A DNA stretch of 49,376 nucleotides from Nitrosopumilus sp. (GCF_025699255.1 NZ_JAILWA010000010.1:1-49376), one strand, 5' to 3'; positions 8,134 to 15,809 are shown, counted from the first letter of the stretch. Program-made: numbers and translations. Notes: generated by a model not told the origin, from the letters alone.

Positions 8134-8763
8134 TTATTTCAAATCTAATTTTTTAGGTTTGATTTTTCTTATGGAACCTATCAAAATTCCAATCGTAATA
8201 CCCAATTGATATAGGAAATATAGCAAAACTTCAAAAGTGCTAGGGGTAAAATCAGTGAACCTACTCACTGCAGTTAATATCAATATGAGGGCACTAAAAA
8301 AGAAAACAAAGCCTTTAGCAAGGCCATTAAGATTTGTAAATTTTAACAATACAAAACTCATCACAGTTACAGATAATGCCAAAACAGTCAGAAAACCAGT
8401 ATTCATGCCAAAAATTAGGAAAAGTGATGATGCAACTTCCCCAGGACTGTTAGCTGAAAGGTTTGCAAGAGTGATTTTTTCAGGAGATGCAAATCTTGGC
8501 ACACTAAGAATGGCATTAGCTAAAAACAAAACAAACATTGAAACTGATACAGTTTTAACATGATTTTGTAAACGGGGGAATCTAACAAGAATAGCCCTTC
8601 CTAGAATAATGCCTTGAAATAATCCAATACCTAAAGCACTCAAAACAGCAATTAGTTGAATAATTGGATGGAGGTATAGATCAACAAGAAAAGGAATCAA
8701 AGCCATATCAACTGAAGAGACAAAAGACCTGATATTAGTTACAAGATAAGAAATTTTGATCAT
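8134..8763 (-). CDS. Multi-pass membrane protein of unknown function
   Basis: 209 residues with five or six hydrophobic segments (about 20-40, 40-58, 69-88, 112-140, 148-166, 177-198) and a short basic tail (RKIKPKKLDLK). The C-terminal third (FEVLLYFLYQLGITIGIL) resembles the end of the protein encoded at 20921-21607 (GVFLYTFYQAGIVGGAFF), and the order of hydrophobic segments is similar, so the two are probably distant paralogues. No transport, redox or enzymatic signature is visible. It stands alone between a structured RNA candidate and a divergent gene. Function unknown. Confidence 0.7.
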   Translation of the reverse strand: MIKISYLVTNIRSFVSSVDMALIPFLVDLYLHPIIQLIAVLSALGIGLFQGIILGRAILVRFPRLQNHVKTVSVSMFVLFLANAILSVPRFASPEKITLANLSANSPGEVASSLFLIFGMNTGFLTVLALSVTVMSFVLLKFTNLNGLAKGFVFFFSALILILTAVSRFTDFTPSTFEVLLYFLYQLGITIGILIGSIRKIKPKKLDLK

Positions 8764-8846
8764 AAATGAAAAAAAATCATCCTAGAAAATGAAAAAAGAA
8801 CAAAATAAGAGTAAATTTAATAATTTCATTTTATGAAGAGCACCCA

Positions 8847-9995
8847 ATGCAAAGAATTCTTTTGCCATTGATTTTGGTCATCATGATAGGGATTTCTACA
8901 AATTATGCATTTTCACAAGAAATGGGCCTGGCAACTTTTCAGGAAACAGCCCAAATAATTATCGATAAAAGCATATCACAGAATGTTACAGCATCCATTA
9001 CTCTACAGAGTACAAGCCTTCAAGAAATTCAAATACCAGCAGAACTAGAAAAAAAGATTAGAGAAAATAAACAGGTTACTGCCATAATTGTAACAAATGA
9101 AGAACGATGTGTTCTAGGAGTTGTGAATGAATCATGTATCATGATAAATGTTGTAGTAGATGATGATGACAGAGGAATCTTTGGACTACAAGATAATGCA
9201 AAAAAAGTTTCAGAATCATATATTGATGAAATAAATCAAGTTTTTGATACGGATGCAAAATTTCATTCAGTATTCATACATAATGATGACATCTCAAACA
9301 AAGCACTAGAAACATCAGGAATAATTTCAGGAAGAGGAACAATCTCAGCAGTTTACACAATGCCTAAAGAAGACACCAGTTCAATGTATGAAAAAATATC
9401 AGCTATTTTGATACCTAAAACTATTCGTGATTCTGAGGGATTTTATGAAATAGCTAAAGAATTATCAAATGATAAAAATGCAAAGATGACATTTTCTTTG
9501 ATCCCATTTGAAACAAAATCATTATTTCAATTGAAACTAGCAGCAGATTTTCCAGGAAAAGCTTCTACAATTTCAGAAATTAATCCATTAGAAATTTTCA
9601 ATGTCAACAGCATCAAGAGATCAGATTATTTTTCAGGAGGATTTTATCCACTTAATTCTATTATTCAGGTAGTGATTTTATCAGATGACGACATTAATGT
9701 GTCAAATGTAAATGGGAAAATTATTCCAACACAAATTATTGATGAAGAAAAAATTCCCATAGATATTACAGATAATGGATGGATTTTTGATCCAGATGCA
9801 GGGAAAAGAATTCAAGGAAAATATATTTTTGGAAAAGAGTCATCAATTGACAAAAATGAATTGGTTTTTTCTTTAGCAGGGGAGAAAATTAAAACAGAAA
9901 AACCAGAAACAGATGAATCAGTTATAGTAGTAGGAATAATAACAATAGTAGCTATTGCAGCTGCAATATTCTATCTTAAAGGATATAGAAAATAA
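8847..9995 (+). CDS. Exported protein with C-terminal membrane anchor
   Basis: 382 residues. The signal peptide (about 1-23, LLPLILVIMIGISTNYAFS) and a single C-terminal membrane helix (about 357-377, VIVVGIITIVAIAAAIFYL) followed by KGYRK place nearly all of the chain outside the membrane. The ectodomain is mixed alpha/beta with an acidic VVVDDDD segment near residue 108 and one Cys pair (ERCVLGVVNESC) that could form a disulfide. The architecture matches other anchored proteins of this group, but no known enzyme motif is seen. Its stop codon abuts the stop of the convergent arginine decarboxylase gene with no intervening base. Confidence 0.75.
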   Translation: MQRILLPLILVIMIGISTNYAFSQEMGLATFQETAQIIIDKSISQNVTASITLQSTSLQEIQIPAELEKKIRENKQVTAIIVTNEERCVLGVVNESCIMINVVVDDDDRGIFGLQDNAKKVSESYIDEINQVFDTDAKFHSVFIHNDDISNKALETSGIISGRGTISAVYTMPKEDTSSMYEKISAILIPKTIRDSEGFYEIAKELSNDKNAKMTFSLIPFETKSLFQLKLAADFPGKASTISEINPLEIFNVNSIKRSDYFSGGFYPLNSIIQVVILSDDDINVSNVNGKIIPTQIIDEEKIPIDITDNGWIFDPDAGKRIQGKYIFGKESSIDKNELVFSLAGEKIKTEKPETDESVIVVGIITIVAIAAAIFYLKGYRK

Positions 9996-10547
9996 TCACA
10001 ACAACAAAACAGCTGCAGCAAAAACAGTAGTCCATTTACCGTCCTTGTCACCTTTTGTTGCTTGTGTAATGTTATGAGTATTGTATATTTCTCCAGAAAT
10101 AGACCATTGTTGTCTTTTTTCATTCCATGCCTTGTCAGCATCAAAAGGAATTCCTAAAGAAGAAGCAAGCATTTGTGCAGCAATATCTTCTGCATAGTCA
10201 CCAGCTTGAACTTCATTTTGTCCAAATGCCTCATATTCGGAAAGATACCCATATCTGCTAGTATCCTTTGGTTGAGCAATACCCACAGATGCAGAGCAAA
10301 CTCTGTGAGGTTCATTAGTTTGATTTTTCGAATAAATAGTAAAGAGAATTTGTCCTGGAGAAATTTTTTTCAAACCTTCTTTTCTAGAAATTAGTTTTGC
10401 TTTAGGCGGAAATATACTTGAAATCAAAACAAGATTAGTACCAGCAATACCAGCATCCCTTAGAGCATATTCAAAACTAGTTAATCTATCTTCATGAACA
10501 CCTTTACCTTTTGTAAGAAACAAATTCTTTGCAACTAAATCTAACAT
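9996..10547 (-). CDS. pdaD: Pyruvoyl-dependent arginine decarboxylase
   Basis: 183 residues, full length for the family. The proenzyme cleaves itself between two serines to make a beta chain and an alpha chain with an N-terminal pyruvoyl group. The expected site is visible as NLVLISSIFPPKA with S43-S44. Downstream family segments KKISPGQILF, ASVGIAQP and the Glu-rich YLSEYEAFGQNEVQAGDYAEDIAAQML are present. It converts arginine to agmatine and CO2 for polyamine synthesis, needed for example for archaeal translation factor and tRNA modification. A minus-strand TATAAATA lies about 29 bases before the ATG, so it is nearly leaderless and probably a single-gene unit. Confidence 0.93.
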   Translation of the reverse strand: MLDLVAKNLFLTKGKGVHEDRLTSFEYALRDAGIAGTNLVLISSIFPPKAKLISRKEGLKKISPGQILFTIYSKNQTNEPHRVCSASVGIAQPKDTSRYGYLSEYEAFGQNEVQAGDYAEDIAAQMLASSLGIPFDADKAWNEKRQQWSISGEIYNTHNITQATKGDKDGKWTTVFAAAVLLL

Positions 10548-10572
10548 TTCTGAATTGTTGAAAGAGAGTTAT

Positions 10573-10580
10573 TATTTATA
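10573..10580 (-). promoter_or_regulatory. TATA box of the arginine decarboxylase gene
   Basis: TATAAATA on the minus strand is centred about 29 bases before the ATG at 10547, implying a transcript with at most a few leader bases. Confidence 0.5.
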
Positions 10581-10625
10581 CTTTAATTGAAAGAGAACAC
10601 AAGCTGAAAATATTATCACATATGT

Positions 10626-10853
10626 CTAATCTCGTTTTTTCTTCTTTTTTCGTTTATCAGGCTCTTTTTGAATTTGGGTCAAAAAGATGAAAGTGAAAAA
10701 TGCGCCCAATCCAATATTTATCACACCCATGAAAGTGATCATCATTGTCATGGAAGGAGGAGCAATTGCCAATCCAATAACCAACCCCATAACACCAGTT
10801 GCAAAAAACATCATCATCAAAACCTTGACTCTAGTAGGTTCGATGTACCTCAT
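10626..10853 (-). CDS. Small two-helix membrane protein
   Basis: 75 residues from the ATG. A TTG four codons upstream is possible, but the TATA-like TTTATAAT is about 27 bases before the ATG. Two hydrophobic helices (about 10-30 and 34-58) are linked by a short APPSMT turn, and the C terminus is strongly basic (KRKKKKKRD), which by the positive-inside rule puts both ends in the cytoplasm. No motif points to a function. Such helical hairpins can be subunits of larger membrane complexes, which is inference. Confidence 0.65.
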   Translation of the reverse strand: MRYIEPTRVKVLMMMFFATGVMGLVIGLAIAPPSMTMMITFMGVINIGLGAFFTFIFLTQIQKEPDKRKKKKKRD

Positions 10854-10976
10854 ATCAGATATCAAAAGTGGTCATTATTATAAACTGACGGTAAATTTGA
10901 CAGATTTTTCAAAATATATTTTAAAAATTATTTACAGGTAACACTTTAAACCTTCAAAAATTTCATTGTACATCGT

Positions 10977-11051
10977 GCCAATGTAGCTCAGCCTGGTTAG
11001 AGCGGCTGATTTGTAATCAGCAGGTCGTGGGTTCGGATCCCGTCATTGGCT
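10977..11051 (+). tRNA. tRNA-Thr (anticodon TGT)
   Basis: The cloverleaf is complete. Acceptor arm GCCAATG pairs with CATTGGC and the discriminator is T. The D arm is GCTC...GAGC. The anticodon stem GCTGA/TCAGC closes a 7-base loop TTTGTAA with anticodon TGT, reading ACA. The T arm has the loop TTCGGAT. No intron is present. The 3' CCA is not encoded. A TTTAAA box at 10945-10950 lies about 29 bases upstream. Confidence 0.97.
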
Positions 11052-11119
11052 CTTAATTTTCTATAATGTAAAAGATTCAAGATTTGGCAATACGAATAAG
11101 TATACTGGATTTTGAGTAA

Positions 11120-11917
11120 ATGAAAATGAGTTCCGAGATTGAAAATAATGAAAAAGTCACAGTAAAAAAATCAACGTTTAACGGATTAATTATAGGAATA
11201 ATTGTGTTAGTCGGAATTGCATCTTTCTTTGCAGGTTCATTTACAACAAATTTGAATTCAGAACAGATTTCAGACGAAGACTTGGAAAAAGCATTATCAA
11301 AATTAGAGTTAAAATTATTACAAAATCAATTACCTACAAAGCAAGAAGCTGCTCCTGTAAAAATTTCAGCAGATAATGATCCGATAATAGGAGATCCAAA
11401 TGCGCCTATCACCATTATTGAATTCTCAGATTTTCAATGTCCATTTTGTGCAAGATTCCATACTCAAACATTACCAACTATTCTTGAAGAATATATTGAT
11501 CAAGGCAAAGTGAAATTGGTTTTCAGAGACTTTCCTATTCAAAGTATTCATCCAAATGCATTACCTGCATCAGTAGCAGCTGAATGTGCAAATGAACAAG
11601 GAAAGTTTAGAGAAATGCATGACATATTGTTTGAAAAACAAAACGAATGGAATAATCTTGAAACTACACAGGCGTTAAACATGTTTAGTCAATATTCAAC
11701 TAGTTTACAACTAGATGAAGAAACATTTGATTCATGCCTAACTAGCGGAAAACACATTGAAGAAATTAAAAAAGATCTAGATGATGGTAGAAATTACGGA
11801 GTATCAGGAACACCAGGTTTTTTTGTAGGAAATGATCAAATCGGATTTGTAGAATTGAAAGGAGCTCAACCGTTTGAAAGTTTCAAAAAAATTATTGAAG
11901 CTCAACTAGATGCATAA
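11120..11917 (+). CDS. Membrane-anchored DsbA-like thiol oxidoreductase
   Basis: 265 residues. One N-terminal membrane helix (about 21-42) acts as signal-anchor, followed by a charged linker and a thioredoxin-fold DSBA domain from about residue 80. The redox motif is CPFC (C107, C110) in EFSDFQCPFCARFH. The cis-Pro loop region GVSGTPGFFV is present, as are the helical insertion cysteines common in this family. It probably forms or isomerises disulfides in exported proteins outside the cytoplasmic membrane. The second ATG, two codons on, fits the TATA spacing slightly better. It is flanked upstream by tRNA-Thr and downstream by the RNA helicase leader. Confidence 0.9.
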   Translation: MKMSSEIENNEKVTVKKSTFNGLIIGIIVLVGIASFFAGSFTTNLNSEQISDEDLEKALSKLELKLLQNQLPTKQEAAPVKISADNDPIIGDPNAPITIIEFSDFQCPFCARFHTQTLPTILEEYIDQGKVKLVFRDFPIQSIHPNALPASVAAECANEQGKFREMHDILFEKQNEWNNLETTQALNMFSQYSTSLQLDEETFDSCLTSGKHIEEIKKDLDDGRNYGVSGTPGFFVGNDQIGFVELKGAQPFESFKKIIEAQLDA

Positions 11918-11965
11918 AGAATAACAAGCGTTTATTAGGGCACAAACGCGATTAAGCATCAGAAT

Positions 11966-12001
11966 AATGACGAGTGGGCAATGAGCTTTTTCGTCATTGC
12001 C
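11966..12001 (+). promoter_or_regulatory. Leader with two mutually exclusive hairpins before the DEAD-box helicase
   Basis: Hairpin A pairs AATGACG (11966-11972) with CGTCATT (11992-11998). Hairpin B pairs GGCAATGA (11977-11984) with TCATTGCC (11994-12001). Both stems are perfect and use the same bases 11994-11998, so only one can form at a time. Hairpin B has eight pairs and a 9-base loop; hairpin A has seven pairs and a 19-base loop. The element lies 18 bases before the preferred helicase ATG, in an untranslated leader unusual for this mostly leaderless region. It may be a temperature- or protein-responsive switch. Confidence 0.5.
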
Positions 12002-12018
12002 AAAGAGAAAAAAATAAA

Positions 12019-13338
12019 ATGACAAAATTTCAAGATTTAGGATTAAACGACGAAGTGCTAAAAGGAATTTCTGAGCAGGGATTTGAAGAAGCATTTCCAA
12101 TTCAAGAAGCAGTAATTCCAGTATTATTATCAGGAAGAGACGTAGTAGGACAAGCTCATACAGGTTCTGGAAAAACTGCGGCATTTGCATTATCAATGTT
12201 GCAAGAGATTCAACCTAAACAAGGAATTCAAGGATTGATCATGGCGCCAACAAGAGAGTTAGCAATGCAAATCAGTGATGAGATTAAAAAATTTGGAAAA
12301 TACACAGGAATTAAAATTGCAACAGTGTATGGAGGACAAGGAATGGGAATTCAATTAGATGCGCTTCACAGAGGAGTAGAAATTGTTGTAGCTACACCAG
12401 GTAGATTGATAGATCATCTCAAGAGAGGTTCAATTGAACTCAGAGATGTATCTCACATTGTTCTTGATGAAGCAGACACGATGCTAGATATGGGATTCGT
12501 AGATGATATTCAGTTTATTTTAGATCTAGCCCCAGAAAACAGAGTCATGTCATTGTTTTCAGCAACAATGCCAACTGAAATTTTAAGATTATCAGAAGAT
12601 TATTTGAATAACCCAAAGCAGTTCTTACTGGATGCAGATGATCTTAGTGGAGAAGGAATTGATCAATCATACTTGGTAATTAAAGACAGAGACAAATTCA
12701 AGTATCTAATTGATTTCATAAAACCTACAAAAGGACAAAGCATTGTATTTTGTTCAACAAAATATAGGACTAGAGATGTTGCAAAATTCCTGCATCAAGA
12801 AAAATTCAATGCAGTAGCTATTGAAGGAGATATGTCACAGCATAGAAGAGAGCAGTCAATGGGCAAATTCAGAAGTGGAAAAGCAGATATTCTCGTTGCA
12901 ACAGATGTAGCATCAAGAGGAATCGATGTTCCAAGAGTAGAATTAGTTGTAAATTATGATGTTCCAAATCAAGAAATGGCATATTTTCATAGAATTGGAA
13001 GAACAGCAAGAGCAGGAGCAAAAGGTAAGGCAGTTACATTTGTCTCATATTCATCAGTAGGAGATTGGAATCTAATCAAACGTCAAATCAAAGTTCCACT
13101 CAAAGATTTGAATCAGGAGATGGGAATTCAAATTTCAATTCCAGATCCTCTAAAAAGACAAACACCATCAAGAAGATACGGTGGTCAGTCTAGATCCAAT
13201 TACTCAAGAGGGGGACGTTCTGGAGGATATGGAAGATCAGATAGAGGAAGAAACCCTAGAGACGATAGAGGGGGAAGAAAAAGATATGGAGACAGAGATG
13301 GTAACAGAAATAGCTACGGCGGACGTAGCAGATGGTAA
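12019..13338 (+). CDS. DEAD-box ATP-dependent RNA helicase
   Basis: 439 residues from the ATG of MTKFQDLG; the frame is open to a GTG 15 codons upstream, but that would lie inside the hairpin leader. All superfamily 2 motifs are visible: Q motif FPIQEAV, motif I AHTGSGKT (K52), Ia PTRELA, II DEAD (150-153), III SAT, V ATDVASRGID and VI HRIGRTARAG. After the RecA-like core, the last 55 or so residues are a Gly/Arg-rich, Tyr-containing tail (for example SRGGRSGGYGRSDRG), typical of RNA chaperone helicases involved in ribosome assembly or cold adaptation. The tail and the structured leader together suggest a cold-inducible CsdA/DeaD-like role (inference). Confidence 0.95.
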   Translation: MTKFQDLGLNDEVLKGISEQGFEEAFPIQEAVIPVLLSGRDVVGQAHTGSGKTAAFALSMLQEIQPKQGIQGLIMAPTRELAMQISDEIKKFGKYTGIKIATVYGGQGMGIQLDALHRGVEIVVATPGRLIDHLKRGSIELRDVSHIVLDEADTMLDMGFVDDIQFILDLAPENRVMSLFSATMPTEILRLSEDYLNNPKQFLLDADDLSGEGIDQSYLVIKDRDKFKYLIDFIKPTKGQSIVFCSTKYRTRDVAKFLHQEKFNAVAIEGDMSQHRREQSMGKFRSGKADILVATDVASRGIDVPRVELVVNYDVPNQEMAYFHRIGRTARAGAKGKAVTFVSYSSVGDWNLIKRQIKVPLKDLNQEMGIQISIPDPLKRQTPSRRYGGQSRSNYSRGGRSGGYGRSDRGRNPRDDRGGRKRYGDRDGNRNSYGGRSRW

Positions 13339-13388
13339 AACTGTAAAACTTAAAGACTCCAAGTACGTAATCAATTTAAGATAAACTA

Positions 13389-13622
13389 ATGCACAAAGGA
13401 TTCATTTTATTAAATTGTGATCTAGGAGCCGAAGAGTATATTGTAGATGAATTAAAACAAATGCAAGACATTACAAATGCATATCTTACTTTTGGGGCAT
13501 ATGATGTAATTGCAGAAATTCAATCAGAAAATCAAGATGAATTTGAAAAAGTAATTGCAACTATTCGCAAACTATCCAGAGTTGTAAGCACCATGACTCT
13601 AAATGTAATAGTTCCCGAATAA
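13389..13622 (+). CDS. Stand-alone Lrp/AsnC ligand-binding (RAM) domain protein
   Basis: 77 residues covering only the beta-alpha-beta-beta-alpha-beta RAM/AsnC_trans_reg fold, with the characteristic central YLTFGAYDVIAEI and closing STMTLNV. There is no DNA-binding helix-turn-helix. In the family these domains form dimers and octamers and bind amino acids or small effectors, so a free-standing copy could modulate a full-length Lrp regulator by mixed oligomers (inference). A clear paralogue of the same design lies at 21912-22142 (CLITFGSYDVVAEF). It is followed at 32 bases by two further small genes in the same direction. Confidence 0.88.
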   Translation: MHKGFILLNCDLGAEEYIVDELKQMQDITNAYLTFGAYDVIAEIQSENQDEFEKVIATIRKLSRVVSTMTLNVIVPE

Positions 13623-13654
13623 TTGTTATATGAGTAAATTTAGGATTTTTCAAA

Positions 13655-13945
13655 TTGCAGAAAATTGATTATGAAGCACCAGTATGGGTACTAAATTACA
13701 ATAATCCAGAGCCTCTTTTAGAACATGCCATCCACATGCTTGAAAGGCACGGAGTTAAGCGTGAAGATATGGAAATTACAGAGACGCCAACTGCAAAAGT
13801 AGGTGCAATAGTAGTAGAAATTTGGCCATATGAGCTTGTAATAGGAAGAGTTAGAACTATACGAAATGATTCATTTATCAGCGGTACAGAATTTACTATT
13901 GAGTTAAAATTAGATGAGAATGGAAATTACATAGATTATCTTTGA
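13655..13945 (+). CDS. Conserved small protein of unknown function
   Basis: 96 residues from a TTG start; it has no usable ATG nearby. A compact soluble alpha/beta chain with the segments APVWVLNYNNPEPLLEHAI, ETPTAKVGAIVVEIWPYEL and GTEFTIELKLDENG. There are no cysteines and no membrane segments. The stop overlaps the TTG start of the next gene by 4 bases (TTGA), so it is cotranscribed with the anchored protein downstream. I do not recognise the family and propose no function. Confidence 0.65.
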   Translation: MQKIDYEAPVWVLNYNNPEPLLEHAIHMLERHGVKREDMEITETPTAKVGAIVVEIWPYELVIGRVRTIRNDSFISGTEFTIELKLDENGNYIDYL

Positions 13946-14631
13946 AGAAAAATAAAATACAAAATATTTCAATTGCAATAATCGGTATCGTCATAATAGT
14001 AGGCATAATAGGATACAATTATTCGGTAGATCAAACCAAACAGAAAGGATTCCAATTTGGAAATGAACTTTCACAAATTCAACAAGACGTCACAGAACTA
14101 CAAACAAAATTTTATTCTGAAAAAATAAAATGGGATGAAGGAGACATTACAAAAGAAGAATTATTAAATTATTATGAAGAGCATGTAAGAGAATTTGAAA
14201 AGATTATTTCAAGATATGACAAATTATCGCCACCAGAATTATTTCAAAGTTCAGTAGAGTTATTCAAAATTTCATCAGAAACACAGCTACTGAGCGATAT
14301 AGAATACATAAAATGGATATCTACAGGAGACGAATCAGCTAAAATTAGATCAGATACACAAATTCAAGAGGCATATGAGTATGAAAATTTAGGATTAGTA
14401 GAATTCCAGTTAGCTAAAGCAGGCATCAAAGAATTTAATGAAGCAGATAAATTTTCGCCACCAGATAAAGTACTAAAACAAAAAGTTCTTCAAATTTCAG
14501 AAAATATGAAAGCCAAGTGCGATTCAGAATTTAAAAATGATAAAGGTGAATTTGATTCAAACGAGATAGAAATATCATGGTTTAATTGTATTAACGAGGC
14601 TGAAAAATGGAAAAAAGACCATTTACCTTAG
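13942..14631 (+). CDS. Signal-anchored helical protein
   Basis: 229 residues from a TTG that overlaps the previous stop codon by 4 bases. One membrane helix (about 6-25, ISIAIIGIVIIVGIIGYNY) is followed by a long, charged, mainly helical ectodomain with coiled-coil character (QQDVTELQTKF, GDITKEELLNYYEEHVREFEK). Two cysteines near the C terminus (KCDSEF and FNCINE) could form a disulfide outside the cell. No catalytic motif is seen. The translational overlap with the 96-residue protein suggests joint function, which is inference. Confidence 0.7.
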   Translation: MKKNKIQNISIAIIGIVIIVGIIGYNYSVDQTKQKGFQFGNELSQIQQDVTELQTKFYSEKIKWDEGDITKEELLNYYEEHVREFEKIISRYDKLSPPELFQSSVELFKISSETQLLSDIEYIKWISTGDESAKIRSDTQIQEAYEYENLGLVEFQLAKAGIKEFNEADKFSPPDKVLKQKVLQISENMKAKCDSEFKNDKGEFDSNEIEISWFNCINEAEKWKKDHLP

Positions 14632-14643
14632 CATGAAACAAGA

Positions 14644-15114
14644 TTAGAGTAAATCAGAATTCTTCAATTTTTCTAAAATATCAACTAGTTCTTCCATCAA
14701 AGAGTTTTTTTCAAGCGGCGTAGGTTGTGAAAAATAGACTGGAAAAGTAATGGTCAACATATCTTGATCAGTGTGAGAGATTCTAATAGAATGTGATTCT
14801 CGATTAGTAGAAGATAAGAAATTTTTCCATTTTTGCAAGTGTTCGTTTACTCGTTTTACTTGTTCCTCTACATTTGTCAATGAAGTATCTAATTCTCGAT
14901 CAAATAATTTGAATTTTACAAGAGGCACCATCACAATGCCACCTGAAATTTTTTCATGATTTTTTAGCATAGAAGCAATAATTTCTTCAGTATTATCTTT
15001 AGGAAAAATTTCTCCATAATCAGGATCAAAATATCCTGCAACAAGTTTTTCCGAATCATAGATTCGAAAAAAATCTTCATCAGATTCTAATTTCCACAAT
15101 AATTTGAAAATCAT
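14644..15114 (-). CDS. Unknown soluble protein (156 aa)
   Basis: An acidic soluble protein that begins with a beta-rich part (IFKLLWKLESDEDFFRIYDSE), followed by GYFDPDYGEIFPKDNTEEIIASML, and continues into a helical C-terminal half. There is no cysteine, signal peptide or membrane helix. The start is an ATG about 60 bases from the divergent gene at 15178, and the spacer is AT-rich and can hold promoters for both. It converges with the anchored protein upstream. I do not recognise the family. Confidence 0.65.
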   Translation of the reverse strand: MIFKLLWKLESDEDFFRIYDSEKLVAGYFDPDYGEIFPKDNTEEIIASMLKNHEKISGGIVMVPLVKFKLFDRELDTSLTNVEEQVKRVNEHLQKWKNFLSSTNRESHSIRISHTDQDMLTITFPVYFSQPTPLEKNSLMEELVDILEKLKNSDLL

Positions 15115-15177
15115 TCATGAATAAATAAACGATTAATCAAAGACAATTAAATAAACTAGGAAATTAAGAAAGAACAG

Positions 15178-15528
15178 ATGACCATTTCTAAAGAGAACAA
15201 GGATTTCATTGATAGTTTGATTGATTATTACATTAGTGAATCAGAATCATATACACAAATTGCAGAAAACTTTGTTCCAGAAATAGAATCTGTACCAGAT
15301 ACAGCATTTGGAATTATCACAGGATGTGTGTATTCAGGGTTTTTGCAAGCATATCAGAATCAACAACAAACACCTAGTTTAGAAGATATGAAAGAATTCA
15401 ATCAAATTATCAAAGACAGAGCTGCTTTAATCAAAAAAGCAATTCTTGATCCACCCAAAGCTGAACCTGTGAAACAAGAATCTGAAGAAAAATTAGAAGA
15501 GACAGATTTAGAAAAGAATTTTGATTAA
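15178..15528 (+). CDS. Unknown acidic helical protein (116 aa)
   Basis: A helical soluble protein. Residues about 1-85 are well formed (SKENKDFIDSLIDYYISES, AFGIITGCVYSGFLQAYQNQQ), and the last 30 residues are a Lys/Glu-rich, probably disordered tail. One cysteine (C45 region, ITGCVYSG) and no metal site. Transcribed divergently from the 156-residue protein. The segment after the stop holds the GTGCCC/GGGCAC hairpin of the structured RNA candidate, which may also help end this transcript. Function unknown. Confidence 0.65.
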   Translation: MTISKENKDFIDSLIDYYISESESYTQIAENFVPEIESVPDTAFGIITGCVYSGFLQAYQNQQQTPSLEDMKEFNQIIKDRAALIKKAILDPPKAEPVKQESEEKLEETDLEKNFD

Positions 15529-15529
15529 A

Positions 15530-15622
15530 AAGAGTGCCCAAATGGGCACCCATTATGACTCCTGTTGGACTGGTCGTACTATCGCAGGTGTATGAATACA
15601 GTTAGTATGCGATAACTAACAT
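15530..15622 (-). ncRNA. Candidate small RNA with pseudoknot-like pairing and 3' terminator hairpin
   Basis: Read on the minus strand: GTTAGT (15620-15615) pairs with ACTAAC (15606-15601). The loop between them, TATCGCA (15614-15608), is a perfect complement of the later TGCGATA, which gives an H-type pseudoknot or a switch between two stems. A bulged stem follows (GAC-TCC against GGA-GTC). Then comes GTGCCC-ATTT-GGGCAC followed by TCTTTTT, the form of an intrinsic terminator. A TTTTAATAG element lies just upstream near 15633-15641. Only a 16-codon frame exists on the other strand. The exact 5' end is uncertain and the family is not recognised. Confidence 0.4.
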
Positions 15623-15687
15623 GAGTGATTTTCTATTAAAACACTTACGTAGAAATTATCAGTAAAAAAAAATAGAAAATCAGATAG

Positions 15688-15709
15688 TTTAATTCCAACT
15701 TATTGGAAT
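15688..15709 (+). promoter_or_regulatory. TATA box with overlapping operator-like palindrome
   Basis: TTTAAT at 15688-15693 is centred about 27 bases before the miniprotein ATG. ATTCCAA (15692-15698) and TTGGAAT (15703-15709) form a perfect 7-base inverted repeat with a 4-base spacer. It overlaps the end of the TATA box and fills the space to the start site, the position where archaeal repressors block TFB or polymerase. Confidence 0.45.
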
Positions 15710-15716
15710 ATCAGGT

Positions 15717-15809
15717 ATGAGTATAGATGGAAGTAAAATAATTTTTGGATTAGGCGTAGCCGCAGCAGTTGTAACTGCAGGGGTAGCATTGTATTTTTCA
15801 ATACGTTAA
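15717..15809 (+). CDS. Single-helix membrane miniprotein (30 aa)
   Basis: A 30-residue frame starting with ATG and reading MSIDGSKIIFGLG, then a single hydrophobic helix of Ala, Val, Thr and Gly, and ending LYFSIR. The helix is long enough (about 20 residues) to span the membrane, with Lys and Arg near its ends. Support comes from the promoter: a TATA box sits about 27 bases upstream, exactly where a leaderless start needs it, with a palindrome between. Such miniproteins often attach to larger membrane complexes. Which complex is unknown. Chance cannot be excluded at this length. Confidence 0.5.
   Translation: MSIDGSKIIFGLGVAAAVVTAGVALYFSIR

Noticed and set aside
10866..10976. Extra gene before tRNA-Thr
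   Set aside because: AT-rich sequence with two TATA-like boxes; no frame of useful length.
11906..12196. Minus-strand frame of 96 codons
   Set aside because: Leucine-rich shadow of the helicase gene with no domain and no promoter.
13181..13384. Plus-strand frame overlapping the helicase tail
   Set aside because: It is the shifted reading of the Gly/Arg-rich tail; its acidic composition is an artefact of that codon pattern.
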